Notes: generated from the letters alone by a model not told the origin. 64,000 nucleotides of DNA from Artemia franciscana (GCF_032884065.1 NC_088868.1:2351043-2415042), one strand, 5' to 3'; shown: positions 25,811 to 39,472, counted from the first letter of the stretch. Made by a program: numbers and translations.

Positions 25811-28800
25811 AAGAGCGAAAGACCAGCAGCAGAGGATTCAAGGGCTGCGTCCCCTTCCTCCTGCTTTGTTTTTCGACTGTGAAGCTTAAGTGGTGTTTTT
25901 AAGTTTCAATAGATGAAATAACTATGAGTCATGTTTAACCATTTTAAATATAATAGACTTATTTTTCTAGGCTTATTTACATATTTTTTTATTTAAAAAT
26001 ACATTTAATCTTAAGGCCATGATGAAGTGAACTTGAAAACATCGAGATTCAAAGACCGTCGATTGTCAAAAACCCTTCAAATAGCACTTATTCATTGGCG
26101 GAAATAGCAGGTTAATTATACCAGCTTGTCAATTTGGTCTCTAGGGCGATCTGAAACGATTCTTTCTGGCAAAAAAACTTGTAAAAATTTCAGGTAGCTG
26201 AAAATATTCTATGGGACTGTTCGAAAACAGGAAAATACATCGAAAAATGGTTGCAATCATCTTACAGGTTATTGTCTTCTGCTCATGATAGTACCAATTT
26301 TGTTCTAAAAGCAATATCCTTCATAGAATACACTTGTGAAAAATAGCTAGACATTTTCTAAGACTTCTAAGCAATTAGAGGTAATAGAGCAAAATCCTAG
26401 CAGCATTTTGTAGCATCTTCAAGAGGCTACAACCTGATATTAAAAGCGGTATCTTCTGCCAATGAATACTTCGAGTACTTTTTAAATATAAATTTTCAAT
26501 TTAACATGGGATTTTCGAGTTCCATCAGTTCACTTATTCAAGGTCTTAAAGATGATTTACTATTTTAAATGATTTCAGAAATGTCATTTGTAACACTCTA
26601 TCTAAGGGTGCATTCCCTTCATGCATATACTGCTTTTGTAACTATTCACTCGTTTCAAACGCCACTCTATATATTTTCAGTTTAGTCAACAGTAAAAAAA
26701 AATAATAATAAAAAAATAAAAGTCGTCACCACCTAATTAGATGATTCAAGAGTTCTTGCATAAATCGTCAAAATACAATTAGAACTATAATCTAAAAAAC
26801 TTAAAAGTGTAAACAAAACAAATTGACTCGCAAATAGTAATGTATTTATACTAAAAGAAAGACTAGTAAAACTGAAATAAAACTTGGGAAAAAATGGTCG
26901 GCCAACATTAAATTGATACCAATAGACAACATGTGTACAACTAAGGCTATAAAATCACGGTTTTGGGTTATATCGACGGACAGAGATGCTCTGAGGAAGA
27001 AGAACCAAATCAAAGGAATTTCTTAGGGGCTCAAAGTCACCGTAAGATATAGACCGTATCCAGCCAAAAGGATGTAAGTCATAAATTTAGTTTATGTCCA
27101 TGTCAATGAATAAAAAAAAAGTTCGAATAAATTTTCTTTCACAACTCACAGTTGAATGAGGTAATTATTTATTCACTAATCAATAAATATAATGATTTAA
27201 TTCGTTCGGCGTTATATCAAAAGAATTAATTTAAAATTTTAGCTTTTACTAAATAGCCGCATCTCGATTCCTCCGTAACTTCAGTCCCAATCTTAATCTT
27301 AGCAGCCAAAATCCAATTTTTAATTAGCAATTTTAAGAGTTGGTAAAAGAGACCTACATAGTTACATACGCACAGTCAGTGTTTTCACAAAAAAAACATC
27401 CCTGTTTACCCTCCGAAACAACCATAAACTCTCTTGAAACACCCTAAAAAAGGCTAGAAGCCTATGTTTTTTCCATCCAAGTTTCATTGAAGTCTGACAT
27501 CTTTTCCCAACAGTGCTTGCTATCTTTTCCTATGCTTGTGCTAACATCTTTTCCTAGTGCTGACATCTTTTCCTATGCTTGCTATCAAAATTGGATATCT
27601 TGGGTTCTGGATTTAGTTTCGTTCGTCTGTTTCCAAAAAAAAAAAAACACCTTTTAAGAGATAAAAACGCCAAACAAAGTAATTTTATATACATTGGAAG
27701 AGGGGCTTAAACAGTAAGTTAATCATAAATTTGTTTGTTTGGTCTGCAGCAATAGTTGACTCGAGGCCCCCAGAAATTTTTCTTCCAACGTCCTTGCTCG
27801 GACGGCAAAAATTTTCGACTCAACTCCCTCACAACTCTCTGAATAATTGAAGTTAAAAGAAAACAAAATATATAAAATTAAAATCCCTTCAAATTTAACA
27901 AAAAAATACAACAATAATAGCATTAAACACATATGTACATAATTTTGTTTCCAATTGCGGTAACAAGAGATGTGTTCTTAATAAATAATATAATAACTAA
28001 AGGCCAGGGATGTCAAACTAGGGTATCCCTAGGTTTTGAAAATACTTTATGGTATTTTCACTGAGTAAGCTTGAAAACACCAAAACTGCCCCTCCACTAA
28101 ATTTTGGAGTATACCCCCCTCCCCCACATAATCGTAAACAAACGTCTCTACTACAGACTATTTAAAACCAAAGAAGAAATGTAAAGATTTCATACGCAAC
28201 TTGTAGGTAAAATATAGTTACGCCTAGATTTTGGCTTTACTACAACAAATTAACGGGACAGTTTTACTATTATTGCGAAAAGATGATAACTATACACGCG
28301 AGGCTTATAAGAGTCGCCAGTAAGTATAACGAGTACGTACCGAACGTGGAAAGTAGAGTTTGTACCCCCTCCCTCAAAATGTAAAAATAACATTCAAATA
28401 CACCCTTGGAGTGCTACTAATTCACGAGAATAGTGGGAGGGCAAGATATAATTTTCAAAATATATGAAGTGGGCCAATACACTCCTCCTAAATTGGTGTC
28501 ACCTTGACCTTGCTGGCTATATAGTGGTTAAAAGTCATATAAAATTTATGTGATAGAACTGAACAGGGTTCAGTTCCGAATAGAGCCCCAAAGCATAAGC
28601 AAACTTTTAACCGCAATTTTGGCTCAAACAAGACTTATACAGAATCGTATTACAAAAGGAAAATAGAAAATTAATAAATAGTGCCATCTACATTTTAGAA
28701 TGCAAAAAAATTATAGATTTACCAACCCTTAACTGGGGTCTCTAAAATCAAAACTTATTTTGAGAATCATGGATAAAAAGTGACAGTTAAAGGGCCAAAA

Positions 28801-28900
28801 TTTTACTTTAATATAATAAAAAAAGTGATAATTCAATTTTAATATATTAACGAAAATACAGTAGCTTATCTATAGAGATTGAAAACAATTTACTTTCCAT
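25811..28900. other. non-coding stretch, nothing recognised
   Basis: AT-rich, with stops in all frames and no repeated unit longer than a local echo of 'ACATCTTTTCCTA' near 27500-27600. I find no RNA gene, exon with flanking splice sites or transposon end. Confidence 0.5.
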
Positions 28901-28904
28901 CAAC

Positions 28905-29310
28905 AAGCAACTGATTAATTCACTCAAAACAAGTTCCTCGTGACAAACAGATTGGGTAGTGTCCCTCCATCCCCAAGTCCGTCACCAACATCAGAAATTG
29001 CAATTAATACTGATACTGTATTGCGTTGATACTGTACACGTATTGTTAAAAGTTAAGTAAAACAATTTAAATGTTATGGCGGGCCAACAATGACAGTACT
29101 CTCTCAATGACAGTTATTGGTCCATTCGGCATTTTCAGCTTGTTTTATTCATTGTCTTGTGTGTTTTCCTTTGTTTGTCATGCCAATTTATTAACGCGTT
29201 TGGCGTCATGTTCGCAAGAACAGAGCAATTGATTAACTCACCCAAAACAAATTCCCTGTGACAAACAGATTGGGTAGTGTCCCTGTATCCCCGACTCTGT
29301 ACCAACACCA
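28905..29310. repeat. pair of ~90-bp direct repeats
   Basis: GACAAACAGATTGGGTAGTG and the surrounding 90 bp occur at about 28910-28995 and again at about 29222-29310, roughly 85% alike by eye. The segment between them is unremarkable. They may be the ends of an unrecognised element or an old duplication. Confidence 0.6.
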
Positions 29311-31430
29311 TAAGGCCATTATAAACTACTTTAATTCTGAGTGACTATTTCCTGAGGATTTTAAGAAGGAGAAGAAGAACGAGCAATGACAAAAATACAA
29401 CCCGTTCTATGATGGAAATAACGAATGTAAGATTTAAAAAAAAAGAGGGGGAACTGAGTTATTTGCTTTGGGGTTAGGAGGCTGTATAGAACATATGCAG
29501 GAATTTATTTCGAAGTTTCGAATTCAAAGCCGAGCAATCCAGTTACTGGCACCTCTCCCTACAGGTTGCCAAGATAGTATGAATAAAATGTACAAAAATC
29601 AGTATATTTGGGTTAGGAAAAAATATTTCCAAACACCATGATCGTTTTTCATTCATTACCTTATTGTAAAACACTAGAATTCAAATTGTGAGGCTCTAAA
29701 CCTTTAGTCTTTTTTTCAGAGTGAAGGGGAGGAGGTTGCTATGAAGCACTTCAGCCTAAAATATGAAGGGACAGGGAATTTTACAGTAGCAGAGGGAGCT
29801 TGATTTAAGTTCGAGTTTCAACTCATTAGTCACACTTATAAACAGTGCGCCTTGGGGTCTTTGGTTCAAAATTTTACAGAAAGTACGCTCTTCATATCTA
29901 CTATATTTTACAGGTACTATTTTATTTTTTAAAGACACATTTTATAGAATATATTTTTGAAGATATTATTGTGACTCACTCCTCTTCACCTACTACAAAA
30001 CTTAATATCTGGTTATACTAAATATCACATGAATAAGTTATCTGGAAAATGAAATGAATGTAAACCTGACTGTACACATTTCAAAGGTATGACTCATCGT
30101 CCTGACTATTACCAAATTTCACATCTTATTATAGTAAATATTTAAAAATCTAATAAAAATATTTAATGGAATGGATGAAAACATGAACAAATATACATAA
30201 TTACAACATATTATATTGACTGACCCTCTTAATTACTACTAAATTCTAACATTTTATTACAGTACATAACACTTGAATATATTACTACTCTTACTACTAA
30301 ATTACTACTAAATTCTAACATTTTATTATAGTACATATCACTTGAATACATTTTTACATGTGATAATTTTTATTGTGATAATTTAAATTTTTGATGTGAT
30401 AAAAAAAATAAATTAGATGTTTGCAACTCAGACCATGTTCAGAAAACCGCAATCTGAGAGCCAAATCCTCCTATTCCGTAAGAAACCAAAATTTCAGTCT
30501 CCTGCCATTAGCACAATTTTTTCCCGCTCTTTAAAATGATCATGTTACGATTCTGTCAGTAACTTTTTAGGAGGGGGGGAGTACTTGCCCCAGGCGCAGG
30601 AATTTTAGGGGCATAATTCAAATTAGTAACCCAACGCTTATAACCATTTTGTAATTTTATTCATTTTAAAATAAAGTAACTAATAATAGAAGAATAATAA
30701 ACAGATATAATAAATGGCACAGTTACTAAAAGAAAGTAATTAATAAATTACTAATTAATTAATAAAAACAAGTTAAAAAATAATTAAATAATATCAGTTT
30801 ATTCCAAATAATAATTAAACAATAAATTATTAGTTAACTAATAAATTGAAAATCATTTTTTTATTAGTGAAAATTTGACCTGGAAATGTTTGGAAGACAG
30901 GGGGGGGGGGCTAATCAAGATTACCGAGATACAAAAGACACCAGAACCGCCAATGGAATCTGTATAGCCCTCTGTTGCTTTTGAAAAATGCGTCCGATCT
31001 TAATCGACACACAAATTTCCTGAGGGCAAAACTATCCTACGAGCAAAATTATCCAATTCCACTTATTTGTTTTCATATTCATGGGCAGGCAAAGGGAAAA
31101 AAAATTGATATTTTTCTATGTGCAGAGAGCAGCTATTTGGCTGCCCTGTGGAGAGTTGGAAAAGAAACGGGGTCAAAACCTTCAATAGTGTTTTTCGGAA
31201 GGTTTTCGAGAAGTAGGACAATTTTATTCTCAGGTCACGAAAATTTTTAGGCTATGTGAATGAATGAATGATAAGCCTTTCGGAAGGATGTCATTCAAGG
31301 ATGTCATTCAAAGTTTATCAATACTTTAAAATTCAATTGCAAAAAATTCCTGAATTTTAAAAGAAAATCCCCAGGTTCTAAATAAATAGTACAAATGGAC
31401 AGTAATATTTAATATATACTGTCAACGTTC
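29311..31430. other. non-coding stretch, little recognised
   Basis: A short direct duplication (ACTAAATTCTAACATTTTAT) occurs at about 30239 and 30309. A 91-codon plus-strand frame near 30975 has no recognisable domain or splice context. The rest is AT-rich DNA. Confidence 0.5.
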
Positions 31431-31439
31431 CAAGTCAAA

Positions 31440-33240
31440 GCCTCAACTCCTAAAGTTAATGGAAAAATCCGCAGGGGTGGTAGCCTTGACTATGTTTAGC
31501 AGTCGTTATGAATCGTCAGTGTTACTCTAAAAGGTCGTATCCGATACTTTCACAGGTATAAGATAATTTCCCAAAACCATTTGTTAGGCCGTTCTCAAAG
31601 TGCAGATCAGTACCATAATGTATATGAGGAGGATGCCTAAACATATATTGCCCTGCTGACCCTCCCCTTGAACGCAGCTCAACGAACGGTTTTGTGATTA
31701 TTTCAGAGGTTTAAAAATGACAGATTTGACCTTTAAGTGTAATAGCAACTAAATAATATGCACAGGGTAATTAAGAGAGCAAAAGTTTGAAGACTTAACA
31801 TACATTGACCTGTTGACCCTCCCCTTGAATCCAGCTCAGCATACTGTTTTGGCAAATATTTTATAGATTCAAAAATGTCCGATAAGACCTTAGGCGTAAC
31901 AGTTAGGGCAGTATGTACAGGGTAATGAGTAGAGTAGAAGTATGAATGGACAAACATTGCCCAGAAACCCCCCCCCCCCCCCTTGAATCCAACTCAGCAT
32001 ACAGTTTTGGCAATTATTTTAGAGGTTGTTAGGCTGTTCTCAAAGTGCAGATCAGTAACACAATGTATTTGAGGAGGATGACTGCACATACATTGCCCTG
32101 CTGACCCTCCCCTTGAATGCAGCCCAGCAAAAGGTTTTGCAATTATTCCGGAGGTTTGAAAATATTATATACGACCTTAGGCGTAACAGCAAGGACATAA
32201 TACATACAAGGTAATGAGGAGAGTAGAAGTGTGAATGAACATACATTGCCCTGATGACCCTCCCCTTGAATACAGCCCAGCAAAAGGTTTTGCAATTGTT
32301 CCAGAGGTTTGAAAATGTCATATACGACCTTAGGCGTAACAGCAAGGACATAATATATGCAAGGTCCATTCAGAAGTATGAATGGACATACTTTGCCCAG
32401 AACCCCCCCCCCCTTGAATCCAACTCAGCATACAGTTTTGGCAATTATTTTAAGAGGTTGTTAGGCTGTTCTCAAAGTGCAGATCAGTAACATAATGTAT
32501 ATGAGGAGGATGACTGCACATACATTGCCCTGCTGACCCTCCCCTTGAATGCAGCCCAGCAAAAGGTTTTGCAATTATTCCAGAGGTTTGAAAATGTTAT
32601 ATACGACCTTAGGCGTAACAGCAAGGACATAATACATACAAGGTAATGAGGAGAGTAGAAGTGTGAATGAACATACACTGCCCTGCTGAACCTTCCCTTG
32701 AATCCAGCTCAGCATACAATTTTGGCAATTATTTTATAGGTTGTTAGGCTGTTCTTAAAGTATAGATCAGTAAAACAATGTATATGAGGGGGATGGAAGT
32801 GTGAATGAACATATATTGCCCTGCCAACCCTCCCCTTGAATGCAGCTCAACAAACGGTCTTGTAATTGTTCCAGAGGTTTGAAAATATCAGATATGACCT
32901 TTAGGCGTAACAGCAACGACATAATATGTACAGGGTAATGAGGAGGGTGGAAGCAATTTTGAACATATATCGCCTGCTCACCCTTCGCTTGAATGCAGCT
33001 CAGAAAACAGTTTTGTAACTGTTCCAGAGGTTTAAAAATGGCAGATACGGCCTTTAGGCGTAAGAGCAACGACATAATATGTACAGGATAATCAGGAGGG
33101 GGAAGTGAGTTTGAAAATATATTGCCCTGCTCACGTTTTCCTTGAATTCAGCTCAGCAAACGGTTTTGTAATTGTTTCAGAGGTTAAAAATGTCATATAC
33201 TACCGTAGGCGTAGCAGCTACGACATGGTCAACTATTTGA
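31440..33240. repeat. ~154-bp tandem array with mixed spacing
   Basis: The marker GACCTTnAGGCGTAACAG recurs at 31728, 31886, 32172, 32326, 32605, 32896, 33050 and 33202. Spacing alternates between about 154 bp and about 285 bp. The longer steps contain an extra block with AGGCTGTTCTCAAAGTGCAG. The open frames of about 100 codons on the minus strand only follow the repeat. Confidence 0.85.
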
Positions 33241-33650
33241 GTTTCAATTTCCTTTGTGTTTTTTTTTTTTTTTTTTTTTTTTTTACTTACTAGAAAGATA
33301 TGACTGTAATAACTGTATTTTAGCCAAATAATCTTGTAGGCTTAAATTCTGGATGTAATTTGTGACAATTTATAGAATCCTGTAAAAAAACGCTCATGTT
33401 AGTAGAAAAGGAAACAGACCCCCCCCCCCCTTCGGACCTGCCTTGGATACATATATTGTTCCAGATAAATTCATTCAGATTAGCTTATAGATAGGTAAAC
33501 TCTTTCACGAGCTTTCTATGATTTGAATTACAGTCCCAATTTCATTTGTTAAATCACACTCCAATACAAAATAAATACCAGTAGGCGAGGATAACTTATC
33601 AGCACACACATGCTGAATGTCTCATTTATTTTATCAAAACTATACACAGA
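33241..33650. other. non-coding stretch with poly-T
   Basis: A 25-nt T run lies at about 33257-33281 and a C run near 33420. Nothing else is recognised. Confidence 0.5.
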
Positions 33651-33654
33651 ACTA

Positions 33655-34414
33655 TTTTACATTACAAGAACTTCATATTTGACTTGCAGTCAAGGTACAA
33701 CGATTAAACGCGCCACATTTAAATGCCACATATCATGTATATGTGCTACATAATGTGTATTAGTTTTGCCACCTTTAACACACATTAACTATCGTTCAAG
33801 ACAACCTTTGCATATTTATCTTGAAGCTATGCAGTTATCACATCTAAATGCACAACATTTAACAAACATTAACTATTGCAAGACAAAAGCTACGTGTTAC
33901 CATGTCTAAATGCACCATAGGTGCCACTTGTGCATACCATATGTTCTGCATATGTGCCACATAGTGTTTGTTGATTTGGACACGGTTCCACACTATATTA
34001 CAAGATAACAGCTGCATATTTGACATGGAGTTTATGCAGTGACCATGACCAATGCGCACTATTTAAATGTCAAATATATGGTGCAAATGCCACACAAAGT
34101 GTGACGATTATACCCTATTTATCGTAGATTAACTATTTTACAATACAAGAGCTGCATATTTGACTTGGGAGTTTATATAGTCACATGACCAAACACGCAC
34201 TATTTAAATATCATATATATGGTGCAAATGCCACATAAAGTGTGACGATTATACCCTATTTAACGCAGATTAACTATTTTACAAGACAAGAGCTGCATAT
34301 TTGACTTGGGAGTTTATGCGTCACCATGACCAAACACGCACTATTTAAATATCAAATATATGGTGCGTATGCTACATAAAGTATGACGATTATACTACAT
34401 TCAACGCAAATTAA
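33655..34414 (-). repeat. degenerate tandem copies of the Asx PHD-coding 3' end
   Basis: Units with ACAAGACAAGAGCTGCATAT start at 34281 and 34140, with weaker copies near 34000, 33879, 33796 and 33663. The last coding copy in Asx starts at 34422, so the main period is about 141 bp. The plus-strand sequence ACAAGA-CAAGAGCTGCATATTTG is the complement of codons for the final PHD residues (SQICSSCL). Each unit also repeats the CATGACCAAAC and GCACTATTTAA parts that correspond to the finger (KCGAFSHG). The units lack an open frame and lie just after the Asx stop codon, so they are in its 3' UTR or beyond. Confidence 0.75.
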
Positions 34415-34924
34415 CTATTTTACAAGACAAGAGCTGCATATTTGACTTGCAGTCATGCAATCACCATGACTAAACGCGCCACATTTAACGCACATTGCCC
34501 ACGCAGTAACGCGACATTCACACTTTATTTCTATATTCTGTTCATAATTGTTAAACTGATTTTCATACAAATTATTTCTCTGATAATACCGGGTATCAAT
34601 CTGTTGGTAATCAGAGTGGTATCCGTCAAATTTAACTCTGTCAGGTTGTCGAAGTCTATAATTCTGCTGATCAGGAACACTTGCAGCGCGTAATGGCTGC
34701 TCATTCTGAACACTTGGCTGCACAAGGCGAACGTTTGGTGGAAGTGGAGCCGATGCCACTCGTTGAGGTTGTGGAAGCTGGCCGTGCATACTTCGTGGCG
34801 TCCATCTTGGCTCTTCAAAACGGAAGCGTTCACCATGTCTTATTGCATCATTGGGATTAACTTGACGTGGCCCTGGTGTGGCTAAACGGATCAAGCTATG
34901 AGCCTGAGGGGCCTGAAAGCGACC
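34415..34924 (-). CDS. Asx: Additional sex combs (Asx/ASXL), last exon with PHD finger
   Basis: Asx is a Polycomb-group chromatin protein and a partner of the Calypso/BAP1 deubiquitinase that acts on H2A. The exon follows a pyrimidine-rich acceptor ending TTCTAG and starts in phase 0 (GRFQAPQAHSLIRL). It reads a Gln/Pro-rich linker and ends in a PHD finger: CECRVTAWAMCVKCGAF then SHGDCMTASQICSSCLVK and TAG. The eight zinc ligands are in C4HC3 order (CxC, CxxC, H, C, CxxC). The sequence CVKCGAFSHGDC closely resembles the C-terminal PHD of Drosophila Asx and vertebrate ASXL proteins as I know them, which also lies at the very C-terminus. There is no ATG at the start of the open frame because it is an internal-to-terminal exon. 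Confidence 0.85.
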   Translation of the reverse strand, partial: GRFQAPQAHSLIRLATPGPRQVNPNDAIRHGERFRFEEPRWTPRSMHGQLPQPQRVASAPLPPNVRLVQPSVQNEQPLRAASVPDQQNYRLRQPDRVKFDGYHSDYQQIDTRYYQRNNLYENQFNNYEQNIEIKCECRVTAWAMCVKCGAFSHGDCMTASQICSSCLVK

Positions 34925-36285
34925 CTAGAATAAAAAAAACAGGTATTTTTTCTTCACAAAATACTTTCTTAAACATATTATTTTTAAAATAAATCATTAT
35001 TTATTTCTTAGGAAATATTTTTCAAAGCAAAAAGGACAATAAAAGTAAAATCTGGTTGCTTGATTGGTTAGGTATAAACTTACACAAGCGAAAGCATCTT
35101 AAAAAATAAAGAAATATCACGAATTTGATTTTTCATGAAAAGCCTCTATCTGCAGTTCCACAGTTTTTGGACCAAATTAGAAGAGGAAAAGTGGACGAAA
35201 AATCACCACAAAATAAGCTGAAAACCCACGACAACAAACAGCTTCAAGGTATTACATTTCCTTTGAAGGTGTGATTTGTCTTCAGGAATCATAAAGATTT
35301 GGTATTGTTTCAACTATTACATATGCTGTTAAATTTAACCTATTAGTTTCAGCTGATTAATTAAACTTAACAGATTTAAATGATTATTGGGGCAGAACTA
35401 TTTTTATCTTCATATCCTTGGTATTTTAAACTTCCCTTAAAAAAAAATAATTGACTATCATTCTTTGTAATGCCAATTTCTTATTTATGCCACAGCCTAA
35501 CTTTTTATTAAAGTGTTTAGGAAAATAAAGAAGTTTCTTTCCTCTCGGATGGAAAACAAAACAGCCGAGGTTATTTTTGTTACTAAGTGAAAAGTTTCAG
35601 GGATCACTTTTTAGTTCAAACTATTTTACCCATAAACATTTCGTTTTGCAACTTAGAAAACGCTGACACTTAGAAAAAGAAAGTACTGTTGTAATGACAC
35701 ATTCAACTTATTATTTAGAAAGTGGGAAAATATTCATGCCCTTGATGTGGAAGAGCGAGTTTCAGGGTCTTAGATGGAATCCTCCGACGTAAAGTCGCCT
35801 GGCTCCTTAAAACCTAAAAGCATTGAAATCGACCGCATTTTTATCCGTCGTGAGAAACTGTGCCAGAAATGAGGCTCAACCCTCCTCCTCAATCTAATCT
35901 AAACGAATTTACTCCCGCCTCCCTCTACCCGTCTGAAATCTCGACTCCCCAGAGAAGCGGCTGTGAAAGTTCCAAAACTGATACCGGCATGTTCACGATC
36001 ACAGCGTTGACAACAATTATTTTATTGGGAGCAAGGGTGTACCCAGGATTTATTTAAGGGACAGGGTATTTTCAGGAGGTGGTGGTGGGTGGTTTACAAA
36101 AAGCTTAAAAAACACATAAAAAAATTGCTTATATACATTTTTGTTACATTTCTACGAGTCAAACAATAACTATGGAGGAGCGGATAGATCCAGTATACCC
36201 CTGGATACGACCTTGGTTGGGACACTAAGACTAACGGACAAAGGACTACTATTTAAACAAGTTTACTTAAGGGAAATTAAAACCT
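34925..36285 (-). other. Asx intron, left part, nothing recognised
   Basis: Intron between the PHD exon and the next exon found to the right. It has no repeated unit in this part. A slightly GC-richer segment near 35860-36040 gives a short plus-strand frame without known similarity. Confidence 0.5.
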
Positions 36286-36289
36286 TAAA

Positions 36290-36640
36290 GAATAACTCTA
36301 TCTCGTCAAATATAAACTTTTATAGTTTATGCGGCCTAACTGTTTAGATTTGATTGGACGGTCGTACCCTAACTTGTAGAACTTGACACGAGGTCCGAAT
36401 TAAAGAATCACTCTATCTCGTCAAATATAAACTTTTATAGTTTATGTGGCCTAACTGTTTAGAATTGATTGGACGGTCGTGCCCTAACTTGTAGAACTTG
36501 ACACGAGGTCCGAATTAAAGAATCACTCTATCTCGTCAAGTATAAACTCTTATAGTTTATGTGGCCTAACTGTTTAGAATTGATTGGACGGTCGTGCCCT
36601 AGCTTGTAGAACTTGACACGAGGTCCGAATAAATGATAGA
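36290..36640. repeat. 115-bp tandem repeat x 3
   Basis: CTCTATCTCGTCAA recurs at 36296, 36411 and 36526, exactly 115 bp apart. The copies are nearly identical. It lies in the Asx intron. The DNA from 36640 to 37590 shows nothing recognisable. Confidence 0.9.
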
Positions 36641-37589
36641 AAACTAACAGAAGCCGACACCTACTTTTTTCGAAATCTAAAAAAAACATTTAACTTTGAA
36701 GTGAGAATTTTATTTTTTACCACTGGATTGCTTGATTCTATTAAAGATCTATTTAAAGTTAAAAAAATGGCGGTCCCTAAAATTTTTTTGGCACATGTGC
36801 CTTGAAAAGATTAAAATCAGCTCAAAGGAAGTATAACTTGAATAAATTGACAAAACTGGGGGAGGGGCTCTGTTATGCTATGCGCCTTGATTCAAAACGT
36901 TACCAACATGTGATGCATATTATTTAAGCTATATGTACATTGAATAGACAGCACTTTGCTTATCATTTAGCAAGACATTTTACATATTCTTGATTTATTT
37001 TTATTTTTAGATTAATTTTTAATTTTATTTGATTAATTTTTACTTTAAGTTTTAATTTTTCTCGTTTGCTTTCGAACTGTTGACACATTTAAGTTCCTTA
37101 ATTAAAATTAATATTTGTTTGGTAAGTTTCTAACTAAATAATACTTAATTACTACTTATCAAATTAATACTTAATACTTAATTTAAATTAATATTTATTT
37201 GGGAGTTCCTTGTGTTGCTGGGAAAATTCGCTAATAGTTCCTTTGTTTCAAACACGGCCCGCCAACGCTGAGACCCACAAAATAATTTTCAAGACATCGA
37301 ACCCCTTGTGTCTAGATAAAAAAAATTTTCGTGCTAATTGACTTATAAGTAACTAAGTTGACTCGGGGTATAATTTCGAAAAAAAACTCGAAAATCCAGA
37401 AAAAGTTGAATTGAGGAACTATTTCAAGGATTTTTTGTTCAATTTTCATTCGATTAGTTGAAAATTTACGATTATTTATTAGAATTTTGATGCTCCAATA
37501 CTCGACTATAATAGACCTTATAGTTATTACAGCATTCATGCAGAATGGTCGATAGCTTGAATCGTGAGTTACGCACGGCATAAGACTAA

Positions 37590-38340
37590 AACCTGCATCC
37601 AGCAGAAACTTACCGGAAACTTAAATGATACAGAAACTTACCGAAAACTTAAATGAAGCAGTAACTTACAGGAAACTTAAATGAAACAATAACTTACAGG
37701 AAACTTAAATGAAGCAGAAACTTGGTGGAAACTTAAATGAAGCAAAAACTTACCGGAAACTTAAATGAAGCAAAAACTTGGCGGAAACTTAAATGATACA
37801 GAAACGTACCGGAAACTTAAATGATACAGAAACTTACAGGAAACTTAAATGAAGCAGAAAATTATCGGAAACTTAAATGATACAGAAACTTACCGGAAAC
37901 TTAAATGAAGCAGTAACTTACAGGAAACTTAAATGAAGCAGAAACTTGACGGAAACTTAAATGAAGCAAAAACTTACCGGAAACTTAAATGAAGCAGAAA
38001 ATTATCGGAAACTTAAATGATACAGAAACTTACCGGAAACTTAAATGATACAGAAACTTACAGGAAACTTAAATGAAGCAGAAAATTATTGGAAACTTAA
38101 ATGATACAGAAACTTACCGGAAACTTAAATGATACAGAAACTTACCGGAAACTTAAATGAAGCAGTAACTTACAGGAAACTTAAATGAAGCAGAAACTTG
38201 GCTGAAACTTAAATGAGGCATAAACTCACCGGAAACTTAAATGAAGCAGAAACTTGGCGGAAACTTAAATGAAGCAGAAACTTACCGGAAACTTAAATGA
38301 AGCAGAAACTTACCGAAAACTTAAATGAAGCAGAAACTTT
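37590..38340. repeat. 28-bp satellite, about 27 copies
   Basis: The unit is close to GGAAACTTAAATGAAGCAGA plus AACTTACC. Two variants alternate (GATACAG and GAAGCAG). The array is continuous, with no spacers, and lies in the Asx intron. The following DNA to 39055 is AT-rich, with one GA run near 38830. Confidence 0.95.
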
Positions 38341-39057
38341 GCTCCAGATTTAAAAGCTAAAATTCCAATTTAATCACTAATAAGTAAAACGAAAACACTA
38401 AGGCTTAGCAACTTCATGCTTAGATGCAGGCTACTTAGTGTTTTTAGTTTTACAAGTAATTTCACTTTAGTTTATTTTTTTCTAACAGGATGGCGCTAAT
38501 ATCCAAATTCAACAAGCTTGACGAGTAAAGATCCTATAAAAATTATTGCTTGCAATTCACATCGTATAGCCTTGATCTCCATAGCTAATAGCATAAACAC
38601 CATTTTATATTAAGGCTAATTATATACGTAGCGAAATTATATATAAAGTGAATAATATAAATATGAAGTAGCTTATATAAAGTGAATTGAACTCCGGTTA
38701 GATCCTACTATGAAGGTCTATTAACTTTGTGTATTATTATGTATTATGTATGAATTCCATAATTATGTATTATTAATTAACTTTAATGTATGCTCTAAGT
38801 ATCTTTTTTAATAAGAATATAATTAGAGAGAGAGAGGGGGGAGGTCTAATATATTTAGGGGGGAGAGGTTCATATGTTGTTTATTTTTATTTATTTATAG
38901 AAATTGTATTTTTTCCTCTTGTTTCTTAAAATATATACATATATCTATACAGGCATAAATATATTTACTGCTAATAAGAGGGAAAAGTAGTAAGTCTCTT
39001 GACAATTTATTATTGTTCTTATTATTTAGTTTCTTTTAAAGGTCAAAAGCCCTTTAA

Positions 39058-39335
39058 AGGATAACCAACGAACATAAAATATGACCAAAAACCAATAAAA
39101 TATGTCCAATAACCAATAAAATATGTTCAATAACCAATAAAATATGTCTAATAACCAATAAAATATGTCCAATAACCAATAAAATATGACCAATAACCAA
39201 AAAAATATGCCTAATAACCAATAATATATGACCAATAACCAAAAAAATATGTCCAATAACCAATAAAATATGTCCAATAATCAATAAAATATGTCTAATA
39301 GCAAATAAAAGCTGACCAATAAAATATGTCCATTG
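39058..39335. repeat. 21-bp minisatellite, about 13 copies
   Basis: The unit is like ACCAATAAAATATGTCCAATA. It gives hydrophobic Trp/Leu/Ile-rich frames on the minus strand that are artefacts. It lies in the Asx intron. Confidence 0.95.
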
Positions 39336-39472
39336 ATTGTAATCATGCGGTCAGACCCAACTGATCCGAAATATTATAGTTACTAATAGCTATAGCGACA
39401 GTTACTAATCATTAAGAGGGGTTGGTTATGGGGCAAGCCAAAGAGACTAAGGGCTAAGCTATGAACACTTAC

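Noticed and set aside
30975..31250. 91-codon plus-strand frame
   Set aside because: No recognised domain and no clear splice context; the length is within chance for this stretch.
37590..38340. 28-bp direct repeats resembling a CRISPR array
   Set aside because: Units are contiguous with no unique spacers, and the window is eukaryotic; this is a satellite.
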